Shown here: piece after piece, positions 1 through 7,650 of the stretch
Layout of the letters: each line of letters opens with the position of its first letter
Numbering within the stretch: position 1 is the first letter of the stretch
NCBI GenBank assembly: GCA_028819005.1
Contig: JAPPMP010000005.1
Coordinates: forward strand, 137,147 to 193,301
DNA length: 56,155 bases
Direction of reading: 5' to 3'
Source of the DNA: Acidimicrobiaceae bacterium
GTDB lineage: Bacteria; Actinomycetota; Acidimicrobiia; Acidimicrobiales; Aldehydirespiratoraceae
The notes under the pieces: generated by a model
Told to the model about the DNA's origin: nothing
The model's database searches: none
The model's input: the letters and a program-made list of their open reading frames with translations, nothing else
Program-made: the position numbers and the translations under genes

Positions 1-729
1 CGGCGGGAGCAACGCGCCCGGAGCCAGTACCGATTGGGCGGCGACCGCTCCGATCACCAGGGTGGACGGGGCGGCCACATCGAGTTCTGGCAGTCCCGCG
101 AGGGTTGTTCGTGTCACGCGCTGGTGTTTGGTTGTGGCGGAATAGATGACGGCGACGGGCGTGTCGGCGGGCAGTCCGCCGGCCGTCAGGCGCTGCGCAA
201 TCCACGCCGTGCGTGATGCTCCCATCAGGATCACCAGTGTTGTGCCGGAGCGGGCGAGAGCGTCCCAATCAAGCCGTCGCTCGGTATCGGGGTCCCAGTG
301 ACCGGTGATCACGGTGAACCCGCTGCTGAGACCCCGCATGGTGACGGGAATGCCGGCAGCCGCGGGTGCTGCGATGGCGGAGGTGATTCCCGGTACTTCT
401 TCCACATCGACGCCTGCCGCCCGCAACTCCAGCGCTTCCTCTCCGCCCCGCCCGAAAACGAAGGGGTCGCCGCCTTTGAGGCGCACGACACAATCGAATC
501 TCCGGCCACGGTCGATCAGCGCATCGTTGATTCGTGTTTGTGCGTCGGCGGGTGTCCCGGGGCGCTTGCCGACATCGATCATCTCGGCCCAGGGCGGGGC
601 GAGTTCGAGCATCGCAGGTTCGATCAGCCGGTCGTAGACGACCACATCGGCGCGCTGCAGGAGCTTGACGGCTTTGACGGTGAGCAGATCTGGGTCTCCG
701 GGTCCTGCTCCGACGAGGTGGACGGTCAT
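1..729 (-). CDS. cobA: Uroporphyrinogen-III C-methyltransferase, 3' end cut by window edge
   Basis: SAM-dependent methylation of uroporphyrinogen III to precorrin-2, the branch point to siroheme and cobalamin. The frame is open for 243 residues and leaves the window without a stop. It starts MTVHLVGAGPGDPDLLT, the glycine-rich start of the tetrapyrrole methylase fold, followed by the family motifs VVYDRL (about residue 31), RLKGGDPFVFGRGGEE (about 84-99), VPGITSAIAAPA and later GHW and LVILMG. The ATG (727-729) overlaps the TGA of the upstream precorrin-2 dehydrogenase gene by 4 bp, so the two are translationally coupled and act in one pathway. Only the C-terminus is missing; whether a uroporphyrinogen-III synthase domain is fused after it cannot be seen. 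Confidence 0.93.
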   Translation of the reverse strand, partial: MTVHLVGAGPGDPDLLTVKAVKLLQRADVVVYDRLIEPAMLELAPPWAEMIDVGKRPGTPADAQTRINDALIDRGRRFDCVVRLKGGDPFVFGRGGEEALELRAAGVDVEEVPGITSAIAAPAAAGIPVTMRGLSSGFTVITGHWDPDTERRLDWDALARSGTTLVILMGASRTAWIAQRLTAGGLPADTPVAVIYSATTKHQRVTRTTLAGLPELDVAAPSTLVIGAVAAQSVLAPGALLPP

Positions 730-1391
730 GCGAGCACCTCTTGGTTTCTCAGGCCGAGATGCCCCAGGAGGCGTTCCCGGGCTTCGACTGCGCGGTTTTG
801 TTGAACGAGTTCGAGCAGTCCGTCGTCGAGAGCCGTGTCCCAACCGGCGATCTCGGATGTGCCGAAGGTTGCGCGAGCCTCGGCTCGAGCTTCCGTCAAC
901 AGTGCTAGGAGGTCGTCGTAGCCATCGCTGAGCTGGCCTTCGAGTCTGCGGCGCAGCCAGCGGGCTAGGCCGGGGCTGCGTCCGCCGGTTGACACTGTGA
1001 TCTGCAGGTCGCCTCGACGGGCGACGGCGGGGAGCGTGAAGGAGCAGTTGGAGGGATCGTCGGCGGAGTTGACGAACACGTTGGCCCGATCACCGTCTGC
1101 GCGTACTGCCGCGTTGACGGCGGGGTCGTCGGTGGCCGTGACGGCCAGACGATAGGAGGCCACCTCGCCGGGTCGGTAGTGACGCGCCAACCAACGCACG
1201 TCGGGGTCGGCGCCGATCTCGCGGACTGCCGCGGGGGAGACGACAGTGACGCGAGCATCAGCGCTCTGCAGGCCCGCTACTTTGCGGGCCGCGACCGGCC
1301 CGCCTCCGACGACGAGGACGGGTTGACCGCTGAGTTCGAGGTTGACCGGGTATGGAGACATGGGCACGAAATCCAGATAATCCCGATCCAA
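726..1391 (-). CDS. Precorrin-2 dehydrogenase / sirohydrochlorin ferrochelatase (CysG N-terminal/Met8 type)
   Basis: NAD-dependent oxidation of precorrin-2 to sirohydrochlorin, possibly with ferrochelation to siroheme. The 221-residue protein has the Rossmann motif VLVVGGGPVAARKVAGL near the N-terminus, then SADDPSNCSFTLPAVARRGDL and STGGRSPGLARWLRRRLE, both typical of the CysG N-terminal/Met8 family. Start is ATG at 1391; a second in-frame ATG (MSPYPVNLEL, residue 11, base 1361) lies closer to the conserved domain and may be the real start. The stop overlaps the cobA start by 4 bp. Siroheme is the cofactor of assimilatory sulfite and nitrite reductases, but none is in the window. Confidence 0.9.
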   Translation of the reverse strand: MDRDYLDFVPMSPYPVNLELSGQPVLVVGGGPVAARKVAGLQSADARVTVVSPAAVREIGADPDVRWLARHYRPGEVASYRLAVTATDDPAVNAAVRADGDRANVFVNSADDPSNCSFTLPAVARRGDLQITVSTGGRSPGLARWLRRRLEGQLSDGYDDLLALLTEARAEARATFGTSEIAGWDTALDDGLLELVQQNRAVEARERLLGHLGLRNQEVLA

Positions 1392-1457
1392 ACAGTCAGG
1401 ATTCCCGACACCATAACCGAACGCCTCAGCTAAAGCATCTAATTCCGATCATTTTTG

Positions 1458-1967
1458 TCAGATATATGCTTTGGCCCGCCTCGCGGCACGGATGATCTTT
1501 GTGGCGATGAAAGCGACGCCGACCGCTACCGCGCCGAGAGTCATGAACTGTGCCCAACCGCCCCTGTCTCCGGGGTTCTGGGGTTTGGGCCCTGCATCAT
1601 CGCAGCCGATGATGGTGCGGCAAGCCTCAGGGGGACTGATCCGCTCGGTGCTGACGAACCTCGCGCCAATGTCGGGGTGGACATGGGTGCTGTGGTCATG
1701 TGCTGGGTCTGATGCGCTCAAGTCGCTCGTGCCGTTCAAGTCGCTCGTGCCGCTCAAGTCGCTCGCGCCGCTCACGGCATCGGCAGTCGGGTGAACGTGG
1801 GTGCTGTGATCGTGACGGTTCGTGAGCGCGATCACCACGAAGACGGCTGCCGACATCAAGACCAGCAGAGCGGCGATCGTCGTGCGGTCGGTCCACAACG
1901 AGCCTTCTGACGAGTCCCGATCACTCGTGCGAGCCGGGTCTTCAGAGTCGTCGGAGGCGTCGTTCAT
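1458..1967 (-). CDS. Small two-TM membrane protein with His-rich extracytoplasmic loop
   Basis: Function unknown. With the start at 1967 the protein has 169 residues: an acidic N-tail (MNDASDDSEDPARTSDRD), a first membrane span (about 28-49, IAALLVLMSAAVFVVIALTN), a loop of about 75 residues, a second span (WAQFMTLGAVAVGVAFIA) and a basic tail. The loop carries HDHSTHVHP twice, separated by a low-complexity SDLSGTSDLNGTSDLSASD stretch, and then a Cys pair (CRTIIGC). The clustered His and the two Cys suggest metal binding outside the membrane, an inference only. The start at 1967 is chosen because it overlaps the upstream SDR stop by 4 bp; the frame stays open to 2051 but that extension lies within the SDR gene. 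Confidence 0.7.
   Translation of the reverse strand: MNDASDDSEDPARTSDRDSSEGSLWTDRTTIAALLVLMSAAVFVVIALTNRHDHSTHVHPTADAVSGASDLSGTSDLNGTSDLSASDPAHDHSTHVHPDIGARFVSTERISPPEACRTIIGCDDAGPKPQNPGDRGGWAQFMTLGAVAVGVAFIATKIIRAARRAKAYI
1717..1770. repeat. Three 18-bp tandem repeats inside the His-rich protein gene
   Basis: Three in-frame copies of an 18-bp unit (ctcaagtcgctcgtgccg with one or two changes per copy) encode the S-D-L-(S/N)-G-T repeats between the two HDHSTHVHP blocks. Unit length is a multiple of three, so copy-number change would lengthen or shorten the loop without breaking the frame. Confidence 0.85.
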
Positions 1968-2770
1968 GATTCGGCTGGTGCTGACGGGGCGACCTTCGCC
2001 GCATCGATGTAGGAAGGGCTCTCCCCACCGCCGTGCACGGCGATCGCGCAACCGGACACCCAGCGGGCCAGAGGCGACGCGGCGAACAACACGACATCGG
2101 CGACTTCGGCGGGCGTGCCCATGCGCTTGAGCGCGAGCGTTCGGCCGACCGCGGCGATCCCCTCCTCATCGCCATAGAACAGATGGGCTTGCTCGGTGAC
2201 GATCATCCCGACCACCAGAGCGATCACGCGGATTTTGGGTCCCCACTCGTGGGCCAGCGTCTCGGTCAGATTGATCAGCCCAGCCTTGGCCGCGCCGTAG
2301 GCCGCGCCCTGGGGATTGGCCCTAGTGCCGCTGACGGAGGTGATGTTGATTATCACACCCCCGTCCTGCTGCATCTGGTCGTGGACGGCCTGGGCGAAGG
2401 TCATCGGCGCGATGAGATTGAGCGCGGCGATCTTGTCGTTGAAGCGAGGCGACACGGTTGCGCTGACCGATGGAGGTGCTCCGCCGGCATTGTTGACGAG
2501 CACGTCAACCCGACCCGTGGCGTCAACCGCCGCGGACACCACCCCGGCTATCTGCTCGGGATCTCGAACATCGGCCGCAACGAAGAGTGCTTCACGCCCC
2601 TCGCCAGAAACCGGGTCCTCGGGCGCGCTCCGGGCGCAGATCACCACGTCAGCGCCCTGTTCCAGAAAACGTTCGGCGATCACCCGACCGAGGCCTTTGG
2701 TGCCGCCGGTCACGATGACCGTCCGGCCGCTCATGTCAAGAGCGTCGTTCGTCTCGACCATGCCCGTCAC
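1964..2770 (-). CDS. Short-chain dehydrogenase/reductase (SDR)
   Basis: Classical SDR of 268 residues, an NAD(P)-dependent alcohol/ketone oxidoreductase. Visible motifs are the nucleotide-binding TGGTKGLG near residue 21, the NNAGG motif, a Ser in ITSVSGT and the catalytic YGAAK (YxxxK). The stop overlaps the start of the His-rich protein gene. It is divergent from ipdA across 143 bp. Mycobacteria also carry SDR genes beside ipdAB in the steroid C/D-ring locus, so a step in breaking down a cyclic CoA intermediate is plausible, but the substrate cannot be read from sequence. A second ATG (M4) gives nearly the same protein. Confidence 0.88.
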   Translation of the reverse strand: MTGMVETNDALDMSGRTVIVTGGTKGLGRVIAERFLEQGADVVICARSAPEDPVSGEGREALFVAADVRDPEQIAGVVSAAVDATGRVDVLVNNAGGAPPSVSATVSPRFNDKIAALNLIAPMTFAQAVHDQMQQDGGVIINITSVSGTRANPQGAAYGAAKAGLINLTETLAHEWGPKIRVIALVVGMIVTEQAHLFYGDEEGIAAVGRTLALKRMGTPAEVADVVLFAASPLARWVSGCAIAVHGGGESPSYIDAAKVAPSAPAES

Positions 2771-2913
2771 CCTATCGGGACGGTCCGACCCGCCGAAAAG
2801 CGAAGGGTCGACCCGCCCCCGCGGGCCGGCGACCCGGCGGGCTTAGCACCACGGGGACATGTCGAATACTGTCGGGGAGCCCTTGAGTTGAAGAACCGCT
2901 GAGAGGAGTCGGA

Positions 2914-3774
2914 GTGGCGGACAAACGAATGACCGAAGAGGAGGTCATCGGCGAACTCCGAAGCGGTATGACTCTCGGCATCGGCGGCTGGGGCTCGCGC
3001 CGAAAACCGATGTCGTTGGTGCGTGCCATCTTGCGCAGCGACCTGCGCGACCTCGACATCGTCTCCTATGGCGGCCCTGACGTCGGAATCCTGTGCGCGT
3101 CCGGGAGAGTCCGAAAGCTCACATACGGTTTCGTTTCGCTTGATTCCATCCCGCTCGAACCGCATTTCCGGCTGGCTCGTCAAGCCGGTGCCCTGGACGT
3201 CTCCGAGATGGACGAAGGCGCGTTCTATCTGGGCCTCATGGCTGCCGCTCACCGTGTGCCCTTCTACCCGACGCGGGCGGGTTTGGGCACGGCCATGATG
3301 TCCGAGAACCCTGACCTGAAGACGGTGAGATCACCTTACGACGACGGCGAGGAACTGGTGGCGGTTCCTGCGTTCCAGATGGACGCGGTGATTCTTCACA
3401 TGAACCGAGCCGATGCCAAAGGCAACGGCCAGTTCCTCGGGCCGGACCTCTACTTCGACGACCTGTTCGCCATGGCAGGCGCCAAGACCTTCATGTCGGC
3501 GGAGCAGATCGTTCCCACAGATCAGTTCTTGAGCGAGGGATCGGTTCACACGCTGCGAATCCCGCGTTCTCATGTCGACGGCGTGGTGAGCGCACCGAAC
3601 GGAGCCCATTTCACCGAATGCCCGCCCGACTATGAGCGCGACGAGCCGTTCCAGTCCGAATACGCGGCAACGGCCCGTGACCCGGACGCTTGGGAGCAGT
3701 TCCGCAAGGACTGGCTGGAACTCGAATCCCACGACGACTACGTCGCCAAGCTGAACGAACGGAGAAACAAATGA
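2914..3774 (+). CDS. ipdA: CoA-transferase family alpha subunit, IpdA-like
   Basis: 286 residues matching the alpha subunit of family I CoA-transferases: GMTLGIGGWGSRRKPMSLVRA near the N-terminus, a YGGPDVGILCASG strand and RADAKGNGQFLGPDLYFDD. In actinobacteria this type works with IpdB to hydrolyse the last ring of the steroid C/D-ring intermediate rather than move CoA. The GTG start at 2914 follows a GAGAGGAG ribosome site; an ATG (residue 6) is the alternative. The stop overlaps the ipdB start in ATGA. The pair plus two acyl-CoA dehydrogenases and a divergent SDR form a compact set reminiscent of the mycobacterial KstR2 genes. Other ring-CoA substrates remain possible. Confidence 0.85.
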   Translation: MADKRMTEEEVIGELRSGMTLGIGGWGSRRKPMSLVRAILRSDLRDLDIVSYGGPDVGILCASGRVRKLTYGFVSLDSIPLEPHFRLARQAGALDVSEMDEGAFYLGLMAAAHRVPFYPTRAGLGTAMMSENPDLKTVRSPYDDGEELVAVPAFQMDAVILHMNRADAKGNGQFLGPDLYFDDLFAMAGAKTFMSAEQIVPTDQFLSEGSVHTLRIPRSHVDGVVSAPNGAHFTECPPDYERDEPFQSEYAATARDPDAWEQFRKDWLELESHDDYVAKLNERRNK

Positions 3775-4523
3775 CCGTCACGCTCGATGAGGTGTGTGTA
3801 GTCGCTCTCGCCGAGGCGTTCAGGGGTGACGGCGAGCTCCTGTGCAATCCGATGGGTCCGTTGCCGGTGATCGCCGGGCGGTTGGCCAGGGCCTCTTTCG
3901 AACCCGACCTGATGCTGACCGACACGATCGCGTTCGCGATCGAAGGCAATCTACCCCTCGGCGGCGACCCCTCCTCAGCGGTGATCGAGTCCTACATGCC
4001 GTTCCGAACGGTCTTCGATCAGGTCTGGTCGGGGAAGCGGCACGTGTTGATGGGCGCCAGTCAGATAGACCAGTACGGCAACCAGAACTTTGCGGCCATC
4101 GGGTCCTACCGCAAGCCCAAAGCGCAACTGCTGGGTCTGCGCGGGGCGCCGGGCAATCTGCTCAATCACCCCACCACCTACTGGATCCCGAACCAGGCCC
4201 GAGCCTTCTGCACGTCGGTCGACGTGGTCTCAGCGCCGGGATACGACCGCATAGCGCAACTCCCCGAAGCGAGCAGGAAGCACTTCGAGATCCGCCGGGT
4301 GGTCACCGACCTCGGCGCCTACGACTTCGAGACCGAGGACCGCAGGATGAGAGTGCGTTCGCTCCACCCCGAGGTCACTCTTGAACAGGCACAAGAGGCT
4401 TCCGCGTTCGAACTGGCAGTCACCGGCGACGTCGAGGAGAGCCGGCTGCCCAGCGATGAGGAGTTGCGGCTGATCCGGGAAGTCTTCGACCCCAACGGCG
4501 TGCGCAAAGCCGAGTTCCGTTGA
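3771..4523 (+). CDS. ipdB: CoA-transferase family beta subunit, IpdB-like
   Basis: 250 residues, partner subunit of the preceding gene in a heteromeric ring-opening hydrolase. Features include LLCNPMGPLPVIAGRLAR, a MGASQIDQYGNQNFAAIGSY stretch typical of the beta subunit, and GLRGAPGNLLNHPTTYWI. The frame is open from 3690, but the ATG at 3771, which overlaps the ipdA stop by 4 bp, is the natural start and gives the usual subunit length. Its own stop (TGA, 4521-4523) overlaps the next gene's ATG by one base, so ipdA-ipdB-ACAD are translationally coupled. Confidence 0.86.
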   Translation: MTVTLDEVCVVALAEAFRGDGELLCNPMGPLPVIAGRLARASFEPDLMLTDTIAFAIEGNLPLGGDPSSAVIESYMPFRTVFDQVWSGKRHVLMGASQIDQYGNQNFAAIGSYRKPKAQLLGLRGAPGNLLNHPTTYWIPNQARAFCTSVDVVSAPGYDRIAQLPEASRKHFEIRRVVTDLGAYDFETEDRRMRVRSLHPEVTLEQAQEASAFELAVTGDVEESRLPSDEELRLIREVFDPNGVRKAEFR

Positions 4524-5827
4524 TGGACCTTGAGCTTTCTCCCCGCTACCTCGAGTTCCGCGACGAGTGCCGGACTTGGCTGCACGCCAACCGACCCGCC
4601 GAACCGCCTGCATCGATGGACTCGGCGGCGGGGTTCGAAGAGCATCGGCTCTGGGAACGAACTCTGTTCGAGGGAGGTTGGTCTGTGCCCGCTTGGCCCT
4701 CGGCATACGGCGGGCGTGACTGTGATCTGATCGAGTGGCTGATCTATGAGGAGGAGTACTGGCTTTCGGGTGTGCCGGGGCGGGTGAGCGCCAACGGCGT
4801 CAGCCTGTTGGCTCCCACCATCTTCAACTTCGGCACCCAGGCCCAGCAGGACTATTTCCTGCCGAGAATGGCCAGCGGCGAGCAGATCTGGGCTCAGGGC
4901 TGGTCCGAGCCCGAGGCCGGCTCGGACCTCGCCGGGATCAAGACGAACGCGGTCCGCGACGGTGACGACTATGTGATCAACGGCCAGAAAACCTGGTGCT
5001 CGCGGGGCAAGTACGCAGACTGGATCTTCTGCATTGTCCGCACCGACCCGACTGCCGAGCGTCACGCAGGCTTGAGCTATTTGCTGGTTCCTGCCGATGC
5101 ACCCGGAATGACGCGTAGAACCATCAAACGGCTCGATCAGGAGTCGGGCTTCGCAGAGATCTTCTTCGACGACTGCCGAGTGAGCGCGGACAACGTACTC
5201 GGCGAGCCGGGCCAGGGTTGGGCCGTTGCCATGGCGGCGGCGGGATCCGAACGCGGACTCAGCTTGCGAAGCCCCGGTCGTTTCATGGCCGCCGCCGAGC
5301 GTCTCAGGGAGCTTGCGACAGCGAGTGCTGCGACGGCGGGTGCTGCGACTGGCACGGCGGGTGCTGCGATTGGCACGGCGGGTGCTGCGATTGGCACGGC
5401 GGATGCTGCGACTGGCACAGCGGATGCTGCGACTGGCACGGCGGGTGCTGCGATTGGCACGGCGGGTGCTGCGACTGGCACAGCGGTGAATGAAACGGGC
5501 AGCGGGTTGGATTTGCGGTTGCGGGATGAGGTGGTTGATGCCTGGATCCGGGCCGAGGCTTATCGCTGGCAGACGTATTTTGTGGCTGCCGAGTTGATGG
5601 CGGGCGGTGATCTCGGATCAGAGGCCAGCTTGATGAAGGTGTTCTGGTCCGAGATGGATCTGGAACTCCATGCCACGGCCCTTCGCCTGCTCGGGGATGA
5701 TGCCGAGGTGCCCAGCGACTGGCTCGACGGATACGTGTTCGCCCTCGGCGGTCCGATCTATGCGGGAACCAACGAGATTCAGCGCAACATCATCGCTGAA
5801 CGCGTACTCGGGTTGCCGCGGAGGTAA
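4523..5827 (+). CDS. Acyl-CoA dehydrogenase with an in-frame heptapeptide repeat insertion
   Basis: FAD-dependent acyl-CoA dehydrogenase, 434 residues. It shows WAQGWSEPEAGSDLA and INGQKTWCSRGKYADWIF (flavin/acyl-CoA binding beta domain), and a C-terminal helical domain ending GGPIYAGTNEIQRNIIAERVLGLPRR. At about residues 272-320 seven copies of A-(G/D)-A-A-(T/I)-G-T interrupt the helical domain, probably in a loop between helices. Neighbouring ACAD2 is shorter and lacks an insert, so the two likely form an alpha2beta2 enzyme like the mycobacterial FadE pairs acting on steroid CoA esters (inference). ATG at 4523 chosen (TGATG overlap); a TTG lies one codon upstream. Confidence 0.9.
   Translation: MDLELSPRYLEFRDECRTWLHANRPAEPPASMDSAAGFEEHRLWERTLFEGGWSVPAWPSAYGGRDCDLIEWLIYEEEYWLSGVPGRVSANGVSLLAPTIFNFGTQAQQDYFLPRMASGEQIWAQGWSEPEAGSDLAGIKTNAVRDGDDYVINGQKTWCSRGKYADWIFCIVRTDPTAERHAGLSYLLVPADAPGMTRRTIKRLDQESGFAEIFFDDCRVSADNVLGEPGQGWAVAMAAAGSERGLSLRSPGRFMAAAERLRELATASAATAGAATGTAGAAIGTAGAAIGTADAATGTADAATGTAGAAIGTAGAATGTAVNETGSGLDLRLRDEVVDAWIRAEAYRWQTYFVAAELMAGGDLGSEASLMKVFWSEMDLELHATALRLLGDDAEVPSDWLDGYVFALGGPIYAGTNEIQRNIIAERVLGLPRR
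5336..5482. repeat. Seven 21-bp in-frame tandem repeats in the ACAD gene
   Basis: Seven consecutive units of 21 bp (gcgggtgctgcgactggcac plus g, with few substitutions). Each encodes the seven-residue unit AGAATGT or its variants with D or I. Exact 21-bp period keeps the reading frame. The low divergence between units suggests recent expansion by slippage or unequal exchange. Confidence 0.95.
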
Positions 5828-5832
5828 CACAA

Positions 5833-6837
5833 ATGCACTTCGCCTTCACCGACGAGCACGACATGTTCCGTGACACCGTCCGCGAGATCTTTGCGAACCA
5901 ATGCCGCGCGGAGGCGATCCGAGAAAGCTGGGACAGCGCTGACGGACGGGTGCGGGGCTTGTGGGCGACGCTGGCAGAAGTCGGAGTGCTGGCGATTACG
6001 GCCCCGACCGAGGCGGGCGGACTCGGGATGGACGAAGTGGCTCTGGTACGCGTGCTTGAGGAGGCTGGTTACGGCGGCGTGCCGGAACCGCTGGTGGAGC
6101 ATGTGGCTGTGGCAGTTCCCGCGCTGGCGGCCGCGGGTGCTGCTGATCTGTTGAACGCGGCTGTCAGCGGAGAGAGCACCTGCACGGTGGCGTTGGCAAC
6201 CGGTGGTCCCAATGTCGTGGCCCCAGTCGCGGCTGATCTGGTTGTCGCTGAACACTCAGGCTCACTGCTGGCGGTTGACAGTGGGGCGTTGACAGTTGTT
6301 CCCAAGGACTCCATTGACCAGTCTCGTCGACTTGCCGAGATCAGTTTCGATCCGGAGGCGGCGACTCTGTTGGCTGGCGCAGACGTCGCTCTGGCGTCTG
6401 ACCGGGCTGCTTTGGGCACTGCAGCCCAGTGCGTCGGCGTTGCTCGGCGTCTGCTTGACATCACGGTCGAGTATGTCAAAGAGCGCAGGCAGTTCGGTAA
6501 GCCCGTCGGAAGTTATCAAGCGGTCAAGCACCATTTGGCAAACGTGCGGCTGGGGATCGAGTTCTCCGCCCCGCTGGTGTACCGAGCGGCATGGTCTGTC
6601 GCTCATTGCGACGACGCAGTTGTGCGAGGCCGCGACGTGTCGATGGCCAAGGCAACCGCGTCGGACGCGGTTGATCGCGCATGCCGGGCGGCGCTCCAGT
6701 GCCACGGCGCCATCGCTTACACCTTCGAGTACGATCTGCAGATCTGGCTTAAGCGGGGCTGGAGCCTGTCGGGAGCGTACGGTTCTGCCTCTGTGCACAG
6801 GGACCGGGTTGCCGGCGCTCTGGGACTGTCGGATTAG
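5833..6837 (+). CDS. Acyl-CoA dehydrogenase, small subunit type
   Basis: 334 residues of the acyl-CoA dehydrogenase fold: FTDEHDMFRDTVREIF in the N-terminal helical domain, ITAPTEAGGLGMDEVALV, and VEYVKERRQFGKPVGSYQAV in the C-terminal domain. It lies 5 bp after the first ACAD, starts with ATG and has no repeat insertion. The beta domain is shorter and less conserved than in its neighbour, as in the non-catalytic or partner subunit of heteromeric actinobacterial FadE enzymes, so a joint enzyme is inferred. The substrate is not visible; the ipdAB context favours a ring-derived CoA ester. Confidence 0.88.
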   Translation: MHFAFTDEHDMFRDTVREIFANQCRAEAIRESWDSADGRVRGLWATLAEVGVLAITAPTEAGGLGMDEVALVRVLEEAGYGGVPEPLVEHVAVAVPALAAAGAADLLNAAVSGESTCTVALATGGPNVVAPVAADLVVAEHSGSLLAVDSGALTVVPKDSIDQSRRLAEISFDPEAATLLAGADVALASDRAALGTAAQCVGVARRLLDITVEYVKERRQFGKPVGSYQAVKHHLANVRLGIEFSAPLVYRAAWSVAHCDDAVVRGRDVSMAKATASDAVDRACRAALQCHGAIAYTFEYDLQIWLKRGWSLSGAYGSASVHRDRVAGALGLSD

Positions 6838-6853
6838 CTACGATCTAAGGCGT

Positions 6854-7642
6854 ATGCCGAACGAGCAGGATCCAGTACCGCTGCAAAGCCCGATCATCGA
6901 CCGGGCCGAGCGGGTGGTGATCATCATGGCGATGGAGGCGGAAGCGGCGCCTCTGCGGGACGCCCTCGGAGCGCAGCCCCTCGAGGCGCCTGTGTGGGCG
7001 AGCGGTCTGCCCTGCAGGCTCTCTCATGCGTCGAAGACCCGACGACGGCCCGATGTGGTGCTTGCAGTCAACGGGACCGATCCGATCTACGGCGTCGACG
7101 CGGTTGGAAGCACGGCTGCGGCTCTCACCGCTCATGTGGCGCTCAACCTGGATCGACCGAAGCCGGACCTGGTGCTCTCGGTGGGTACAGCCGGTGGTTG
7201 GCTGCGAGCTGGTGCTGAGATAGGCGACGCGTTCCTGGCGTGGCCTCACTTCGCCTGTCACGACCGTCGGATCCCGCTGCCGGGCTTCGAGGTCATGGGA
7301 CTCAGCGAACTCCCCGCAGCGGATCTTCGCAGTCACGCTTCGGCGCTCGGTTGCCGACTGGGGATTGTCTCCTCTGGCGACAGCTTCGACGAATCGAAGA
7401 CCGACCGAGAGAGGATTATCGCCAACGGGGCGGAGGTGAAGGAGATGGAGGCTGCAGCTGTCGCCTGGGTCGGGCATCTTCACGGCGTGCCGACCGGGGC
7501 GCTCAAGACGATCACCGATCTCGTCGACTCGCCGGTTGCCACCGAAGCTCAGTTCGTCGAGAACTTGGCCACAGCGGCTGAGACGCTTCGCAGCAAAACC
7601 CTCGCTCTGCTCGAGTGCTTGGCCCGAGACGACAGGGGCTGA
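6854..7642 (+). CDS. Nucleoside phosphorylase-like protein (MTA/SAH nucleosidase type)
   Basis: 262 residues starting MPNEQDPVPLQS. Motifs: VVIIMAMEAEAAPLRDALG, the N-terminal strand of the MTA/SAH nucleosidase family; VLSVGTAGGWL; SSGDSFDES; and KEMEAAAVAWVGHLHGVP with the purine-nucleosidase EMEAAA motif. It likely cleaves methylthioadenosine or S-adenosylhomocysteine, or a similar nucleoside. The frame is open upstream to 6296 inside the ACAD gene; the ATG at 6854, 16 bp after the ACAD stop, is the sensible start. It converges with livF, leaving 8 bp between the stops. Confidence 0.82.
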   Translation: MPNEQDPVPLQSPIIDRAERVVIIMAMEAEAAPLRDALGAQPLEAPVWASGLPCRLSHASKTRRRPDVVLAVNGTDPIYGVDAVGSTAAALTAHVALNLDRPKPDLVLSVGTAGGWLRAGAEIGDAFLAWPHFACHDRRIPLPGFEVMGLSELPAADLRSHASALGCRLGIVSSGDSFDESKTDRERIIANGAEVKEMEAAAVAWVGHLHGVPTGALKTITDLVDSPVATEAQFVENLATAAETLRSKTLALLECLARDDRG

Positions 7643-7650
7643 GCCGGGGG

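Noticed and set aside
2771-2913. KstR2-type operator between the SDR gene and ipdA
   Set aside because: I found no clear CAAG-n-CTTG palindrome in the 143-bp divergent region.
5218-5493. Cys/His/Trp-rich frame (repeated CDWHGGC) on the plus strand
   Set aside because: It is only another frame of the 21-bp repeats within the acyl-CoA dehydrogenase gene; outside the repeat it has no domain or start signal.
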